64,000 nt of DNA from JBBIMP01 sp037444305 (GCA_037444305.1 JBBIMP010000025.1:1-64000); one strand, 5' to 3'; counted from the first letter of the stretch, positions 10,626-20,030 are shown. Program-made: numbers and translations. The notes: generated by a model not told the origin, from the letters alone.

Positions 10626-12611
10626 ATGATATCCAGACTTTCCCAATCGATCGAAACGACGCTGCTCGGGATCATCCGGAAGCGGTACAACGTTGAATAC
10701 GACCGGCTCAATTTTGCGCTGCCGCCTCGCATCGAGCTGGGGGAACTTGCGATCCCCGTGGCTTTCGACCTGGCCCGCAGGCTGGGCCGACCCCCGCGAG
10801 CCCTCGCGGAGGAGCTTGCTGCGGAGGCCATGCAGATCCAGGGTGTGTGGAAAGTGGAGGTTGCCGGTGCAGGGTACCTCAACTTTTTTCTGGACCGCGG
10901 CGCGCTGGCGCGCAGGCTGGCCGGAAGCATAGAGGACCGGCTGTACGGCAGGGCGCCGGGAGACGAGCCCTCGGGCAAGGTCATCGTCGAGCACACCAAT
11001 ATCAACCCCAACAAGGCAGCCCACATCGGCCACCTCCGGAACGCCGCGCTGGGCGACTCCTTCGTGCGCTGCCTTCGTTACCTGGGGGAGTCCGTAGAGG
11101 TTCATAACTACATCGACAATACCGGTGTCCAGGTGGCCGATGTGGTCGTGGGCCTCGAGCGCATGGAAGGAAAATCACTCGCGGACATCCGGGCCATAGA
11201 GGGGAGGTTCGACTATTACTGTTGGGATGTTTACGCGCGCGTTGCCGAGTTCTACGCTCAGAGCGAGGAAAACAAGAAGTGGCGCAGCCGGACGCTGCAG
11301 GCCATTGAGGCTGGCGGGAACCCGACAGCCGAACTTGCACATTACGCCGCCATGAGAATAGTCCGGGCCCACCTGAAGACCATGGCGCGCATCAACGTTT
11401 CTTACGACCTTCTGCCCCGAGAAAGCGAGATCCTCCACCTGCACTTCTGGGAGAAGGCCTTCGTCCTGCTCAAGGAGCGGGGCGCGATCTATTATGTCGG
11501 CGAGGGCAAGAACCGCGGCTGCTGGGTCATGAAGACCAGGGAGCGCCAGGATGCCGGGCAGCAACCCGCGGAGCGGGAGAACCTCGAAGAGGACGAGAAG
11601 ATCATCGTCCGCTCGGACGGGACCGTGACCTACGTCGGGAAGGATATAGCCTATCAGCTGTGGAAATTCGGGCTGCTTGGCCTGGACTTCCACTACGTCC
11701 CATTCCCGACCGACGGCGGCCCGTCGCTCTGGATGACCTCCGCCGAGGAGCAGGCGGGTGCGGAAAGCCCGGGCTTCGGCGGGGCCAAAAGGGTGTACAA
11801 CGTGATCGACAGCCGCCAGGCCTACCTGCAGAACATCGTTCTCCAGGGATTGTCGGCGCTGGGTTTCCAGCGGGAAGCGGACAATTCCATCCATTTTTCC
11901 TACGAGATGGTTGCCCTCAGCCCATCGTGCTGCGCGGAGCTCGGATTCGATCTCTCCGAGGAGGAGAGAAAAAGGCCCTATGTCGAGGTTTCGGGCCGGA
12001 AGGGCCTGGGGGTCAAGGCGGACGATCTGCTGGATGCGCTGCAGCGCAAGGCCCTCTCCGAGGTCACCTCACGGCACGATCTGCCGCCGGCTGAGGCGGA
12101 GGAGATTGCCCGCGTCATTGCCGTGGGCGCGCTCCGCTATTTTCTCCTGCGATTTGCGCGCAACACGCTCATTGCCTTTGATTTCAAGGAAGCCCTGAGT
12201 TTTGAGGGAGAAACCGGGCCTTACGTGCAGTACGCCGTCGTCCGGGCCCACAACATCTTCAGGAAACTGGAGGAGTCGGGCGAGGGCTCCTTCCCCGGGC
12301 TGGACCGCCTGGACCAGGTCAAGCTGGGAATGTTCCTGTCGGCGAACGATGACATCTGGGAGCTGGTCTACCTGGCAGCCCGCCTTCCCGAGGTCGCCCG
12401 GCAGGTCATGCAGTCACTGGAACTCGCCCAGCTGGCCAAATATGCCTTTTCACTTGCCCAGAAGTTCAACCTCTTTTATCACCGTTACCACATACTGTCC
12501 GAGCCCGATGCCGACCGGAAAGGGCACCTGCTGTTCATGACCCACCTGGTGCGAAAACAGCTGTCCATGGCCCTGGACCTGCTGGGAATCGAAGTACCCC
12601 GCAAAATGTGA
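10626..12611 (+). CDS. argS: Arginyl-tRNA synthetase
   Basis: Class I aminoacyl-tRNA synthetase, 661 aa, somewhat longer than the typical 550-590. The N-terminal tRNA D-loop-binding domain (about 1-110) is followed by the HIGH motif in NKAAHIGHLRNA and by NYIDNTGVQVADVV. The catalytic domain carries inserted segments around GSDGTVTYVGKDIAYQ-like sequence and a long charged loop (QQPAERENLEEDEK). The C-terminal anticodon-binding domain shows GPYVQYAVVRAHNI and ends with the typical ALDLLGIEVPRKM. AGAGG precedes the ATG by 4-5 bases. Confidence 0.96.
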   Translation: MISRLSQSIETTLLGIIRKRYNVEYDRLNFALPPRIELGELAIPVAFDLARRLGRPPRALAEELAAEAMQIQGVWKVEVAGAGYLNFFLDRGALARRLAGSIEDRLYGRAPGDEPSGKVIVEHTNINPNKAAHIGHLRNAALGDSFVRCLRYLGESVEVHNYIDNTGVQVADVVVGLERMEGKSLADIRAIEGRFDYYCWDVYARVAEFYAQSEENKKWRSRTLQAIEAGGNPTAELAHYAAMRIVRAHLKTMARINVSYDLLPRESEILHLHFWEKAFVLLKERGAIYYVGEGKNRGCWVMKTRERQDAGQQPAERENLEEDEKIIVRSDGTVTYVGKDIAYQLWKFGLLGLDFHYVPFPTDGGPSLWMTSAEEQAGAESPGFGGAKRVYNVIDSRQAYLQNIVLQGLSALGFQREADNSIHFSYEMVALSPSCCAELGFDLSEEERKRPYVEVSGRKGLGVKADDLLDALQRKALSEVTSRHDLPPAEAEEIARVIAVGALRYFLLRFARNTLIAFDFKEALSFEGETGPYVQYAVVRAHNIFRKLEESGEGSFPGLDRLDQVKLGMFLSANDDIWELVYLAARLPEVARQVMQSLELAQLAKYAFSLAQKFNLFYHRYHILSEPDADRKGHLLFMTHLVRKQLSMALDLLGIEVPRKM

Positions 12612-12676
12612 TATTTTTGACGGCAGGAGATCTACCAGCGGCGTCGCGCGCCGCCGCACAGCCAGGAGGAAGGCGA

Positions 12677-13204
12677 ATGCCGATTATCCGCATCCGTTGC
12701 ATTGCTCTTGCCCTCGGAGTGCTGTCGACCCTGCTGCCGGCGGCAGTGCCGGAAACCAAGGAATTCCTCACCCCCAAGGAAATAGAAAAAATCCAGGAAG
12801 CGCAGGAGATCGACAAGCGGGCCAAGATCTATGCGGAGGCCGCAGCCTTGCGCCTCAAGACAGCCGAAGACAGGCTGTCGGGAAAGGAGTCCGAACCCGG
12901 GGATCCCTTCGAGTTTTTCACCATAGAGGAAATGCTCGACGGCTACTGCCGGATACTGCGCAGCCTGATGTTCAACCTGGATGACGCATTTCAAAAACCG
13001 GCGGCCGACAAGGGCAAGTTGCGCAAAGCCCTCGAGACGCTGGAGAGCGGCACCAAAAAGGCAGAGAAGGATCTCCAGGTATTGAAGCACCTCACGGAGG
13101 AAAAGCGCCTGGAGGAGGCCTGGAACCTGGTCGGCCAGGCGCTGGACATCACCCGCGGCGCTCGCGAGGGCGCCGAGTCCGGGCTTGCCCGGATAAAGGA
13201 CTGA
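12677..13204 (+). CDS. Secreted helical protein of unknown function
   Basis: 175 aa from the ATG at 12677, which has a strong AGGAGGA ribosome-binding site; the open frame extends further upstream but without support. Residues 1-23 look like a signal peptide (RIRCIALALGVLSTLLPAAV). The mature part is highly charged and predicted helical, with KEIEKIQEAQEIDKRAKIY and a C-terminal stretch that could form coiled coils. It follows argS by 65 bases on the same strand and may be cotranscribed. I recognise no enzymatic motif and assign no function. Confidence 0.8.
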   Translation: MPIIRIRCIALALGVLSTLLPAAVPETKEFLTPKEIEKIQEAQEIDKRAKIYAEAAALRLKTAEDRLSGKESEPGDPFEFFTIEEMLDGYCRILRSLMFNLDDAFQKPAADKGKLRKALETLESGTKKAEKDLQVLKHLTEEKRLEEAWNLVGQALDITRGAREGAESGLARIKD

Positions 13205-13350
13205 GCCCCCGGCCCGCCCCCTTCCCGCATGCCGCGTCCGCAGCAGGATTGGGCGCCGCCACGGATTCGGCCGGCGCACCGGGATTCTCCGTCCAAAGCC
13301 TCGAACGCGGAATCGGTGCGCGGCGATCGCATGGCGACGGCGCCGGAATC

Positions 13351-13992
13351 CTAAGCCTCTCCCGACCCCCGGGCACACGTGCACGCGGCGATCGCAGCCC
13401 CTGCCAGAGCTCCGCTCTCCTGGAAGAGGGTGATGCCCGCGACGCCGGCTGCGCCCTCGTGCAACACCGCGGGCACCAAATCCCAGGAAATGCCGCCCAG
13501 CCCGACCACGGGAATGGCCACCGATCGGCAAACTCGCCGCAGACTGGTCAATCCGAGCGGATCGCCGTACCGGATCTTCGAGGGCGTGCGGAAAACCGGT
13601 CCCAGCAGAATGTAGTGTGCACCGTCGGCTTCGGCCCGGCGGGCATCCTCCAGCGAGTGGGTGGAGACCCCCACCAGGAAGTCCGGAGGAATCCACGGCA
13701 CCAGGTCGCGCGCCCGCAGGCCCGTGGATGGCAGGTGCACACCGTGCGCGCCCGCGGCAAGAGCCACATCGGCCCTGCCGTTGACCAGGATGCGGCAGCG
13801 GGTTCCACGGGCCAGCCCCACAGCACGGCAGGCCAGGGCGTGCAGGTCCCGATCACTCAGATCCTTCTCCCGGAGCTGGATGAAATCGGCGCCGGCGCGT
13901 ATTGCCTGGCTCATAGCCCGCAGCAGAGAACGCCGGCCGAGCCGGGAGCGGTCGGTGATGTAGTGAAACACGGGCCGGCTAGCGCTCGGCAC
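13351..13992 (-). CDS. thiE: Thiamine-phosphate synthase
   Basis: Couples HMP-diphosphate and thiazole phosphate to give thiamine phosphate. With the GTG start at 13992 the protein has 213 aa, the family norm. FHYITDRSR, IQLREKDLSDRDL, CRILVNGRADVALAAGAHGVHLP and YILLGPVFRTPSK mark the TIM-barrel phosphate and pyrimidine sites; GLGGIS and GVAGITLFQ follow. The gene overlaps the upstream small membrane protein gene by 14 bases, so it is probably the last gene of the rpsP-rnhB transcription unit. An ATG at 14052 and a GTG at 13971 are alternatives. The related TenI regulator is a less likely identity. Confidence 0.87.
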   Translation of the reverse strand: MPSASRPVFHYITDRSRLGRRSLLRAMSQAIRAGADFIQLREKDLSDRDLHALACRAVGLARGTRCRILVNGRADVALAAGAHGVHLPSTGLRARDLVPWIPPDFLVGVSTHSLEDARRAEADGAHYILLGPVFRTPSKIRYGDPLGLTSLRRVCRSVAIPVVGLGGISWDLVPAVLHEGAAGVAGITLFQESGALAGAAIAACTCARGSGEA

Positions 13993-14332
13993 CTTTTCTC
14001 GAGCCCTTCCTGAAGTCGACAATTTCCCGGATCCCGATGGCGAGGTTGACAATCCCGAGCCCGACCACCGCCCCCTTGAGATAGGGATTTGCGACCACCG
14101 GTTGGATTCCGGGGTATTGATAGGTCAGGAAATTGTTGTCCCAGATGCTGAGCCAGGGGAGAAAGAGGAGAAATGCTCCCACTTCGAGGCAATAGAGGAT
14201 GTAAAGCGTCTGCCAGAGCACACCAGCCCTGGAACCGCCGTGCCGCGGTCTATTTCTGTCTTCGATGCTGAGTTTCCGGAGCTTTTGCGGGATCCCAGGG
14301 GCCATTCCGTTTGGTACCGCCTTTGAGTTCAT
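13979..14332 (-). CDS. Small two-helix membrane protein
   Basis: 117 aa from the ATG at 14332, which is preceded by AGAGGA. Two hydrophobic segments are visible: about residues 38-58 (LYILYCLEVGAFLLFLPWL) and about 82-100 (LKGAVVGLGIVNLAIGI), separated by a loop with WDNNFLTYQYPGIQP. The C-terminus is strongly basic. It overlaps the end of the TPR gene by 83 bases and the start of thiE by 14, which suggests translational coupling. An internal ATG at 14305 is an alternative start. No function recognised. Confidence 0.7.
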   Translation of the reverse strand: MNSKAVPNGMAPGIPQKLRKLSIEDRNRPRHGGSRAGVLWQTLYILYCLEVGAFLLFLPWLSIWDNNFLTYQYPGIQPVVANPYLKGAVVGLGIVNLAIGIREIVDFRKGSRKGAER

Positions 14333-16985
14333 CAATCCTCTGGGCTACGTCGCGATAAGAAGGATCGGCGCGGAACACTCCTCCCAGGCACTCCAGCGCG
14401 TGGTCGGCTTCCCCGGCCATGGCGTGTGCAACCCCCATATCATACTGCAAGGCGAGCCTTTCGTGTGGGCTAATCTCGGGGATTTTCAGACCGGTTTGGC
14501 ACCAGCGGATCGCCGAGCGCGGCATGCCTTTTTCCAGGAAACAGGTGCTGAGCATGCCCGAACACTGCACCACCTCCCGGGGCGAGCGCGCCGCATCCAG
14601 CGCTTTCATCGCGGTCTGGAACTCCTTGATGGCATCTTCGAGCAGATCCATTTCACGGTAGGCGACACCCAGGCTGTAGTGCGTGTCGTAGTCCTCCTGC
14701 GCAATCCCCTGGTTCGTCAGGGCGTTCACCTCATCGATGAGGTCGGCGAACATCACATTGACGCCATCCGCGCCCGCTCCCACCGGCTTGGCTTCAGCGG
14801 CTGCCGCGGGGTGCATTGGCTCGGGTGTCCCATCCTCCCCGGAAAGCGTGATCGCAGCGGTTGCTACCGGTTCGGCGCGTTCGAGTTCGGAGAGATCCAT
14901 CTCGATCTCGGGGGCATTTCCAAAATGGTGGTCGGGCTCCGCAGGTTTAAGTGGATGGAGGGCGGCGGCCGGTTCCCGCAGGGATCGCGGCGCATCCAAT
15001 TCGCCGCGAGCGGGAGGCATCATGGGTTCCGCGGCCGCTGCGCCGCCGGCGTCCAGTTGGTAATAGCGCGCAGCCAGCTCGGGACTCTCGGGATGGAGCC
15101 GCGCGATCTCGTCCAGCTTGATTCGCGCCTCATCGATGAATCCCAGCCGGATGTAGAAGTCAACCTCCTGAAGCTGCTCGGCCAGCGAATCCGGTCCCTG
15201 GGCGCGGGAAGCGGCAGCGACAAGCGCTTCATCCCGGACTTCGAACGAGGGCGCTTCGTCCTCCTCCTCTCCGAACCCGTCCGGCTCCACGGAATCGCTG
15301 AAAAACACCTCGGTGAGGTCCACGGAGAAGTCGATCTCTCCGGGACTGACGGCGCGAGCTGCGGTCTTGTCCGTGAGGCTCGGCTGCTGGGAAATGGTGA
15401 TCCCGTGCTTCCTGGCGAAGGCGGCCAGGTCATCGCGCGAGGAAGCGAGGTTCGGCGCAATTTCCTGCGCCTCTGCCAATCTCCGGTCTGCTTCCAGTTC
15501 GTTACCGGCCTGAATGCTAAGGGCCGCAACCAGCAGCAGCTGCTCGGCGGCTTCCGCCGTGGATCCCTGCCGCCGGAACTCCGCCGCCAGCCGCAGCCGG
15601 GCCTCCCGATTCCAGGGATCCCGCGCCACCAGATCCCTCAGCATCTGGTTGGCCTTGTCGTGCATGCCGTAGTTGAACAGCAAATCGATCTCGACAAAAA
15701 CCGGGTTTGCGCCCTTGCCATCGGAGGAATCGAATCCTCCCTGACCGATCTCGGCATCCCTCTGACGCGAGCGGCGGGAGACATCCGGCGAAACATAGGC
15801 CCGGTCGGGATGGACTTCGGCAAACAGCGCCTGGTGCTGGGCGAGGTGTTCGCGGCTCTCGGAGCGGTACTCCAAGATCTTTTCCAGGGTTTCGAGGGCT
15901 GCACCCGACTGGCCTTCCGCGCGACATGCTGTAACCAGCCTGTCGAGCGTGTCGAGGTAAGGGCCCTCCTCGTTCATCGCCGAAAACACCTTGGCCTGGA
16001 GCCGGAGCGCCGGAATGTGTACGGGATGAGACTCGAGGATGTGGTTGATGCCCGCGAGGGCACGGCCGGGCTCCCTCCGGCTGATGAAAACGGAAGTTAC
16101 GCGCTCCAGGCACTCGGCGGCTCGGTCGATCTGCCCGGAATGCATGAATATGCGGGCGGCTTCCATTATGTGGTCCGAACCGGAGCCATCGACGGCGAAA
16201 ATCCTCTCCAGGTGAACCATGGCGCCCTCGGCGTCCCCCGCCGCCAGGTGGGAGCGTCCCAGCAGTTCCGTGAGACCGGCGTCGTCCTGGATCTCGTCGA
16301 TGTGAGGCTTGACCACGGCGAGCGCATGGGCAGTCTCGCCCAGTTCGAGGGCGACTTCCAGGAAACCCTTGAGGCATTCCAAGTCACGCGGGGCCAGCCG
16401 CAGCGCCCGCTCGAAGGATGCGCTGGCGCCCTTGATGTCGCCCGCTTTAGCCTGGGCCTTGGCCGCTCCGGCGAAACAGAATCGCGCTTTGCCCCTGTCG
16501 CCCTGCTCAAGGTAGACCTCCGCCAGCTTGAGGCGTACGTCCGCATTCTTCGGATCGAGCTCGATCACTTTTTCGTAGGCTTCTACCACCTCCCTGGCCT
16601 TGCCTCCACGGCTGTAGAGCTCGGCCAGGCTCATGTACTGGATGCGGGCGTCGACATTCATCCCCTGGCGGGCATACAGGACCGCGATCTGGGCGTTGAT
16701 ATCCAGGTTTGACGGATCGGCTGCGAGGATCTTTTTGTAGACAGCAATCGCCTTGAGATGGAATTTGTTGTTGCTGTAATGCTCCGCCACCTGGAAGAAC
16801 AGGCGCTTGGCATCATCGAGCTTTCCCAGCTTCAGGTAGAGATCGCCCACGGTGTTGAGGATGAGGATGTCGTTGGGATCGGCCAGCAGAATTTTCTGGT
16901 ATTCGGCGATGGCTTGCGGGATCTTGCCGTTGGCCACGTATTTTTCGGCGTCCCTCAGGTGCCGGGATTTCTTGTCACTGCCCAT
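14250..16985 (-). CDS. Large tetratricopeptide-repeat protein
   Basis: 911 aa from the ATG at 16985, chosen for its GGAGGAG ribosome-binding site and the sharp change to a sensible protein (MGSDKKSRHLRDAEKYV). Residues about 10-240 are consecutive TPR units with W/Y-G-A-P spacing (for example AIAEYQKILLADPND, VVEAYEKVIELDPKNADV). Further degenerate repeats run to about 480, then an acidic low-complexity middle (about 560-770), and a final TPR block near the C-terminus (DYDTHYSLGVAYREM). No signal peptide, so probably cytoplasmic. It overlaps the end of rnhB by 11 bases and occupies the slot where yraN is often found. It is likely a scaffold; partner unknown. Confidence 0.85.
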   Translation of the reverse strand: MGSDKKSRHLRDAEKYVANGKIPQAIAEYQKILLADPNDILILNTVGDLYLKLGKLDDAKRLFFQVAEHYSNNKFHLKAIAVYKKILAADPSNLDINAQIAVLYARQGMNVDARIQYMSLAELYSRGGKAREVVEAYEKVIELDPKNADVRLKLAEVYLEQGDRGKARFCFAGAAKAQAKAGDIKGASASFERALRLAPRDLECLKGFLEVALELGETAHALAVVKPHIDEIQDDAGLTELLGRSHLAAGDAEGAMVHLERIFAVDGSGSDHIMEAARIFMHSGQIDRAAECLERVTSVFISRREPGRALAGINHILESHPVHIPALRLQAKVFSAMNEEGPYLDTLDRLVTACRAEGQSGAALETLEKILEYRSESREHLAQHQALFAEVHPDRAYVSPDVSRRSRQRDAEIGQGGFDSSDGKGANPVFVEIDLLFNYGMHDKANQMLRDLVARDPWNREARLRLAAEFRRQGSTAEAAEQLLLVAALSIQAGNELEADRRLAEAQEIAPNLASSRDDLAAFARKHGITISQQPSLTDKTAARAVSPGEIDFSVDLTEVFFSDSVEPDGFGEEEDEAPSFEVRDEALVAAASRAQGPDSLAEQLQEVDFYIRLGFIDEARIKLDEIARLHPESPELAARYYQLDAGGAAAAEPMMPPARGELDAPRSLREPAAALHPLKPAEPDHHFGNAPEIEMDLSELERAEPVATAAITLSGEDGTPEPMHPAAAAEAKPVGAGADGVNVMFADLIDEVNALTNQGIAQEDYDTHYSLGVAYREMDLLEDAIKEFQTAMKALDAARSPREVVQCSGMLSTCFLEKGMPRSAIRWCQTGLKIPEISPHERLALQYDMGVAHAMAGEADHALECLGGVFRADPSYRDVAQRIDELKGGTKRNGPWDPAKAPETQHRRQK

Positions 16986-17604
16986 GAACTCCTCCGGTGC
17001 CGGCAGGATCGTCGATCCCGGTGAAACTGCGCCTGTGGCGGGCGCAGGGTCCGTGCTCTCCGATGGCCTCCATGTGAAGACGGGTGCCATACCCCTTGTG
17101 GCGCTCGAAGCCGTACTGTGGATGAGCCGCGGCCAGTGTCCGCATGAAGGCGTCCCGGTGGACCTTGGCGACGATGGAGGCGGCGGCGATCGAGTAGGAT
17201 CTTCGGTCCCCCCCGATGATCCCGATGCAGGGCATGGAAAGCCCGGGCAGCCAGAAACCATCGACCAGCACAATGTCGGGGGATGCGGGCAGCTCGGCGA
17301 TGGCCAAACGCATCGCCTGCTGTGTGGCCTGGAGAATATTGATGCGATCGATCTCTTCCTCGGACACGGATCCGAATCCTACACCGGCCGCTTCGGCCAG
17401 GATACGCCCGGCCAACCTTTCACGGCGGGCGGCTGGAACAGACTTGGAATCACGGATTTCCTCGTACTCTCCCCGGCCGTCGAAAACGACAGCCGCGGCC
17501 ACGACCGGACCGGCTAGGGCTCCACGTCCCACCTCATCCACGCCGGCAATCGACCGGAAGCCGTTGTTCAGGAGAGTTCGCTCGAAAAAATCGTGACTCC
17601 ACAT
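16975..17604 (-). CDS. rnhB: Ribonuclease HII
   Basis: Cuts RNA-DNA hybrids and initiates removal of misincorporated ribonucleotides. 209 aa. The catalytic carboxylates are in GVDEVGRGALAGPVVAAAV (D and E), VLVDGFW and the SIAAASIVAKVHRD region; YGFERHKGYGT is the C-terminal signature. It starts 9 bases after rplS, the usual rplS-rnhB neighbourhood, and its stop overlaps the next gene's start, so translation is probably coupled. Confidence 0.95.
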   Translation of the reverse strand: MWSHDFFERTLLNNGFRSIAGVDEVGRGALAGPVVAAAVVFDGRGEYEEIRDSKSVPAARRERLAGRILAEAAGVGFGSVSEEEIDRINILQATQQAMRLAIAELPASPDIVLVDGFWLPGLSMPCIGIIGGDRRSYSIAAASIVAKVHRDAFMRTLAAAHPQYGFERHKGYGTRLHMEAIGEHGPCARHRRSFTGIDDPAGTGGVHGQ

Positions 17605-17613
17605 CGGTACCGG

Positions 17614-17997
17614 CTATTCGCCTTGATTCGGGGCGTTTCCCGTATCGCGGTCGAGTCTCTCCACTTCTCTCAAGCGGGCTGCCTTGCCGCGGCGCTCTCG
17701 CAGGAAGTAGAGACGCGCGCGACGCACCTTGCCGCTCTTGATGATTTCGAGTTTTTCGATGACGGGCGAGTGCAACGGGAATATCCGCTCCACTCCGTAA
17801 CCCGAGGAGACTTTCCGGACGGTGAATGTGGAGGATATTCCATTTCGTTTCCGCGCCAGCACCACACCTTCGAAAACCTGGATGCGGTACTTGTCTCCTT
17901 CCTTAATCTTTACGTGCACTCTGACCGTGTCACCGGGGCGGAACTTCGGCAGATCCGTCCTCACCTGAGAATTATCGACCGCTTGCATCAAGTTCAT
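17614..17997 (-). CDS. rplS: 50S ribosomal protein L19
   Basis: 127 aa from the ATG at 17997. I prefer this start to the upstream ATG at 18036 because CAAGGAG lies 8 bases before it and it matches the family N-terminus. FRPGDTVRVHVKIKEGDKYRIQ-like sequence, FEGVVLARK, GYGVERIFPLHSP and RRARLYFLRERRGKAAR are L19 hallmarks. L19 sits at the 30S-50S interface. It follows trmD in the conserved rpsP-rimM-trmD-rplS order. Confidence 0.97.
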   Translation of the reverse strand: MNLMQAVDNSQVRTDLPKFRPGDTVRVHVKIKEGDKYRIQVFEGVVLARKRNGISSTFTVRKVSSGYGVERIFPLHSPVIEKLEIIKSGKVRRARLYFLRERRGKAARLREVERLDRDTGNAPNQGE

Positions 17998-18082
17998 CAC
18001 AAACTCCTTGGGATTCAGGCCAATTATTTTTGCCATGGGCGCCTGTCCGCCCTGATCTGTTTCGCAAGTCTATGAGCCCCGT

Positions 18083-18793
18083 TTATTTATCGTCCGTCTC
18101 GACCAGTTCGGGGCGGCGGGCCAGGGTCTTCGCCAGCGCTTTGCTGCGGCGCCACCGCTCGATCTCGGCATGGTTGCCCGACAGCAGGACCTCCGGCACC
18201 GGCATTCCCCTGAACTCCGCGGGGCGCGTGTAATGCGGGCAGTCCAGCAGGCCCGCACTGAAACTCTCGTTTTTGGTGGACTCCTCGTTGCCCAGGGCTC
18301 CCGGCAGCAAGCGGATCACCGAATCCAAAACCACCATGGCCGGGATTTCACCGCCGGAAAGGATGAAATCGCCGATCGAGACCTCCCGGTCGACCAGCGC
18401 GTCCAGAACCCGCTGGTCCACACCCTCGTAGCGCCCGCAGATGAGGATGACGTGCGATCGCCCCGCCAGCGCCCGCGCCATCGGTTGCGACCAGAGGTGC
18501 CCTTGCGGCGAAAGCAGGATCACCTCCCCATCGCCCGTGGCTTCGATATCCCGCCCCCGCGCCGCACCGCGGCAGGATTCCACCGCCGCAAAGAGCGGGC
18601 CGGGCATGAGCACCATCCCCTCACCGCCCCCGTAAGGCCGGTCGTCCACCGACCTGTGCCTGTCAAGAGCAAAGTCCCGCAGGTTGACGAGGCGGACATC
18701 CACAATCCCGGTCTGCCTCGCCCGTCGGATGATGCCGTGATCGAAGGCGCCAGCGAAGAGCTCGGGAAAAATCGTGATGATATCAAATCTCAC
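18083..18793 (-). CDS. trmD: tRNA (guanine-37-N1)-methyltransferase
   Basis: Methylates G37 next to the anticodon to prevent frameshifting. 236 aa. SPOUT trefoil-knot signatures: FDIITIFPELF at the N-terminus, PYGGGEGMVLMP, CGRYEGVDQRV and IGDFILSGGEIPAMVVLDS. The C-terminal helical domain ends with the usual RRPELVE-type tail. Its start overlaps the rimM stop by 4 bases (ATGA), giving coupled translation. Confidence 0.97.
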   Translation of the reverse strand: MRFDIITIFPELFAGAFDHGIIRRARQTGIVDVRLVNLRDFALDRHRSVDDRPYGGGEGMVLMPGPLFAAVESCRGAARGRDIEATGDGEVILLSPQGHLWSQPMARALAGRSHVILICGRYEGVDQRVLDALVDREVSIGDFILSGGEIPAMVVLDSVIRLLPGALGNEESTKNESFSAGLLDCPHYTRPAEFRGMPVPEVLLSGNHAEIERWRRSKALAKTLARRPELVETDDK

Positions 18794-19323
18794 CGGTTCA
18801 AATCCACTATTCCGTCGGGCAGATCCACCACAATCTGCCGGTTGCCCACATCGACCTGCCGGCAGATGCGGTCGACTGCCGGCACGAGGAACTCCCAGCC
18901 TTCGGCGGCTACCACGAGCTGGTGGTTGCCCGCGATCCGCAGGACTTCCACGACCTCACCCAGCGCGACGCCTGCGCCGTCGATCACGCGGCACCCGACC
19001 AACTGATGGTCAAAGTAGGTTCCTTCGGGCAGTGCCACGGCCGCCTCCGCGGCCACGATCACCCAGGAGCCCGTCAGCGCTTCGGCTTCTGAGATGGAAT
19101 CTACCCCTTCGAATTTGAGAACGATTCTGCCCTTGTGCTCCCAGGCCTCCCGCAGGATGCGCTCCTGCCGGTCCCGGCCCGGCCTCTCCAGCCAGACGGT
19201 CTTCAGGTCATGAAAACGTTCGGGGAAATCCGTGTGCAGTTCAGCCAGGACCTCGCCCCTGTTGCCCCGTGTCCGGACAATGCGGGCGATGTTGATGAAA
19301 GACGGGCGGGCGTCGGACTCCAC
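18790..19323 (-). CDS. rimM: Ribosome maturation factor RimM
   Basis: 30S head assembly factor that binds S19, 177 aa. The N-terminal RimM barrel shows IARIVRTRGNRGEVLAELHTDFPERF; the C-terminal PRC-barrel shows EGTYFDHQLVGCRV and EFLVPAVDRICRQVDV. The start is a GTG (19323-19321) that overlaps the khpA TAG stop by a single base (TAGTG), and the end overlaps trmD. It lies in the conserved operon between khpA and trmD. Confidence 0.95.
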   Translation of the reverse strand: MESDARPSFINIARIVRTRGNRGEVLAELHTDFPERFHDLKTVWLERPGRDRQERILREAWEHKGRIVLKFEGVDSISEAEALTGSWVIVAAEAAVALPEGTYFDHQLVGCRVIDGAGVALGEVVEVLRIAGNHQLVVAAEGWEFLVPAVDRICRQVDVGNRQIVVDLPDGIVDLNR

Positions 19324-19553
19324 TATTCCAGGATTTCCAGCACGAAACGTTTTCGCAGCTTCATCCCTGCGGCGCCCAGGAGCGTCCTGATGCAGCGAGC
19401 CGTGCGTCCCTGCTTCCCGATGACCTTGCCCAAGTCAGAGGGCGCTACGCGGAGCTCCAGAACCGTTGTCTGTTCGCCTTCCACTTCGGTCACAACCACC
19501 TGTTCGGGATTGTCCACCAGCGCCTTCGCTATCATTTCTACCAGCTCCTTCAT
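19323..19553 (-). CDS. khpA: KH-domain RNA-binding protein KhpA
   Basis: 76 aa from the ATG at 19553 (ribosome-binding site GGAGGCGG). A single KH domain with the RNA-binding GxxG loop in VIGKQGRTARCIRTLL. It sits between rpsP and rimM, where this family is usually encoded. KhpA binds many RNAs and in Gram-positives pairs with KhpB; the partner is not in the window. Confidence 0.93.
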   Translation of the reverse strand: MKELVEMIAKALVDNPEQVVVTEVEGEQTTVLELRVAPSDLGKVIGKQGRTARCIRTLLGAAGMKLRKRFVLEILE

Positions 19554-19638
19554 CTCCGCCTCCCCTTGATGTCGAACATTATCGCGCTGCACTGCGTGGG
19601 AATTAAAGGCTTCAGGAGCGAAGAGCGAAATGGCTGCG

Positions 19639-19890
19639 TCAGCTGGCCTGCGCCGCAGGCGTGGCCTTCTTCATCAGGGAATGAACCGTCTCAGACGGCT
19701 GGGCGCCCCGGTCGATCCAATGGCGCACTCTGTCCATGTCCAGCGAAACGGAAGGAGGATTCGCTCCCGGATCGTAATGACCCAAAATCTCCAGAAAACT
19801 CCCGTCCCGAGCCTGCCTTCGCTCCGTGACCACCACGCGGTAAAACGGCTTCTTTTTTGCACCCATTCGGGTCAAACGTATCCTTAACAA
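19639..19890 (-). CDS. rpsP: 30S ribosomal protein S16
   Basis: 83 aa. I place the start at TTG 19890-19888, giving (M)LRIRLTRMGAKKKPFYRVVV, the exact S16 N-terminus, with GGGAGGGG just upstream. The longer open frame to 20034 is a read-back into the intergenic region. S16 is an assembly protein of the 30S body. It heads the rpsP-khpA-rimM-trmD-rplS-rnhB operon, 140 bases downstream of ffh, which may contribute read-through transcription. Confidence 0.96.
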   Translation of the reverse strand: MLRIRLTRMGAKKKPFYRVVVTERRQARDGSFLEILGHYDPGANPPSVSLDMDRVRHWIDRGAQPSETVHSLMKKATPAAQAS

Positions 19891-20030
19891 TTCCCCTCCC
19901 AAGGCTGATGACAAATCAATCGCTGTAATTTTGTCACACAAAGGGCTGCGATGCAACCGCGGGAATCCTCGCCGGATCGGGTCCACAAAAGCAGCGCAAC
20001 CGCCGGTTTCCCTGCACCTTTCGCGCAGAC

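Noticed and set aside
14265..16712. 815-codon open frame on the plus strand
   Set aside because: Antisense to the TPR gene in a high-GC region; composition is typical of a shadow frame and no domain is recognisable.
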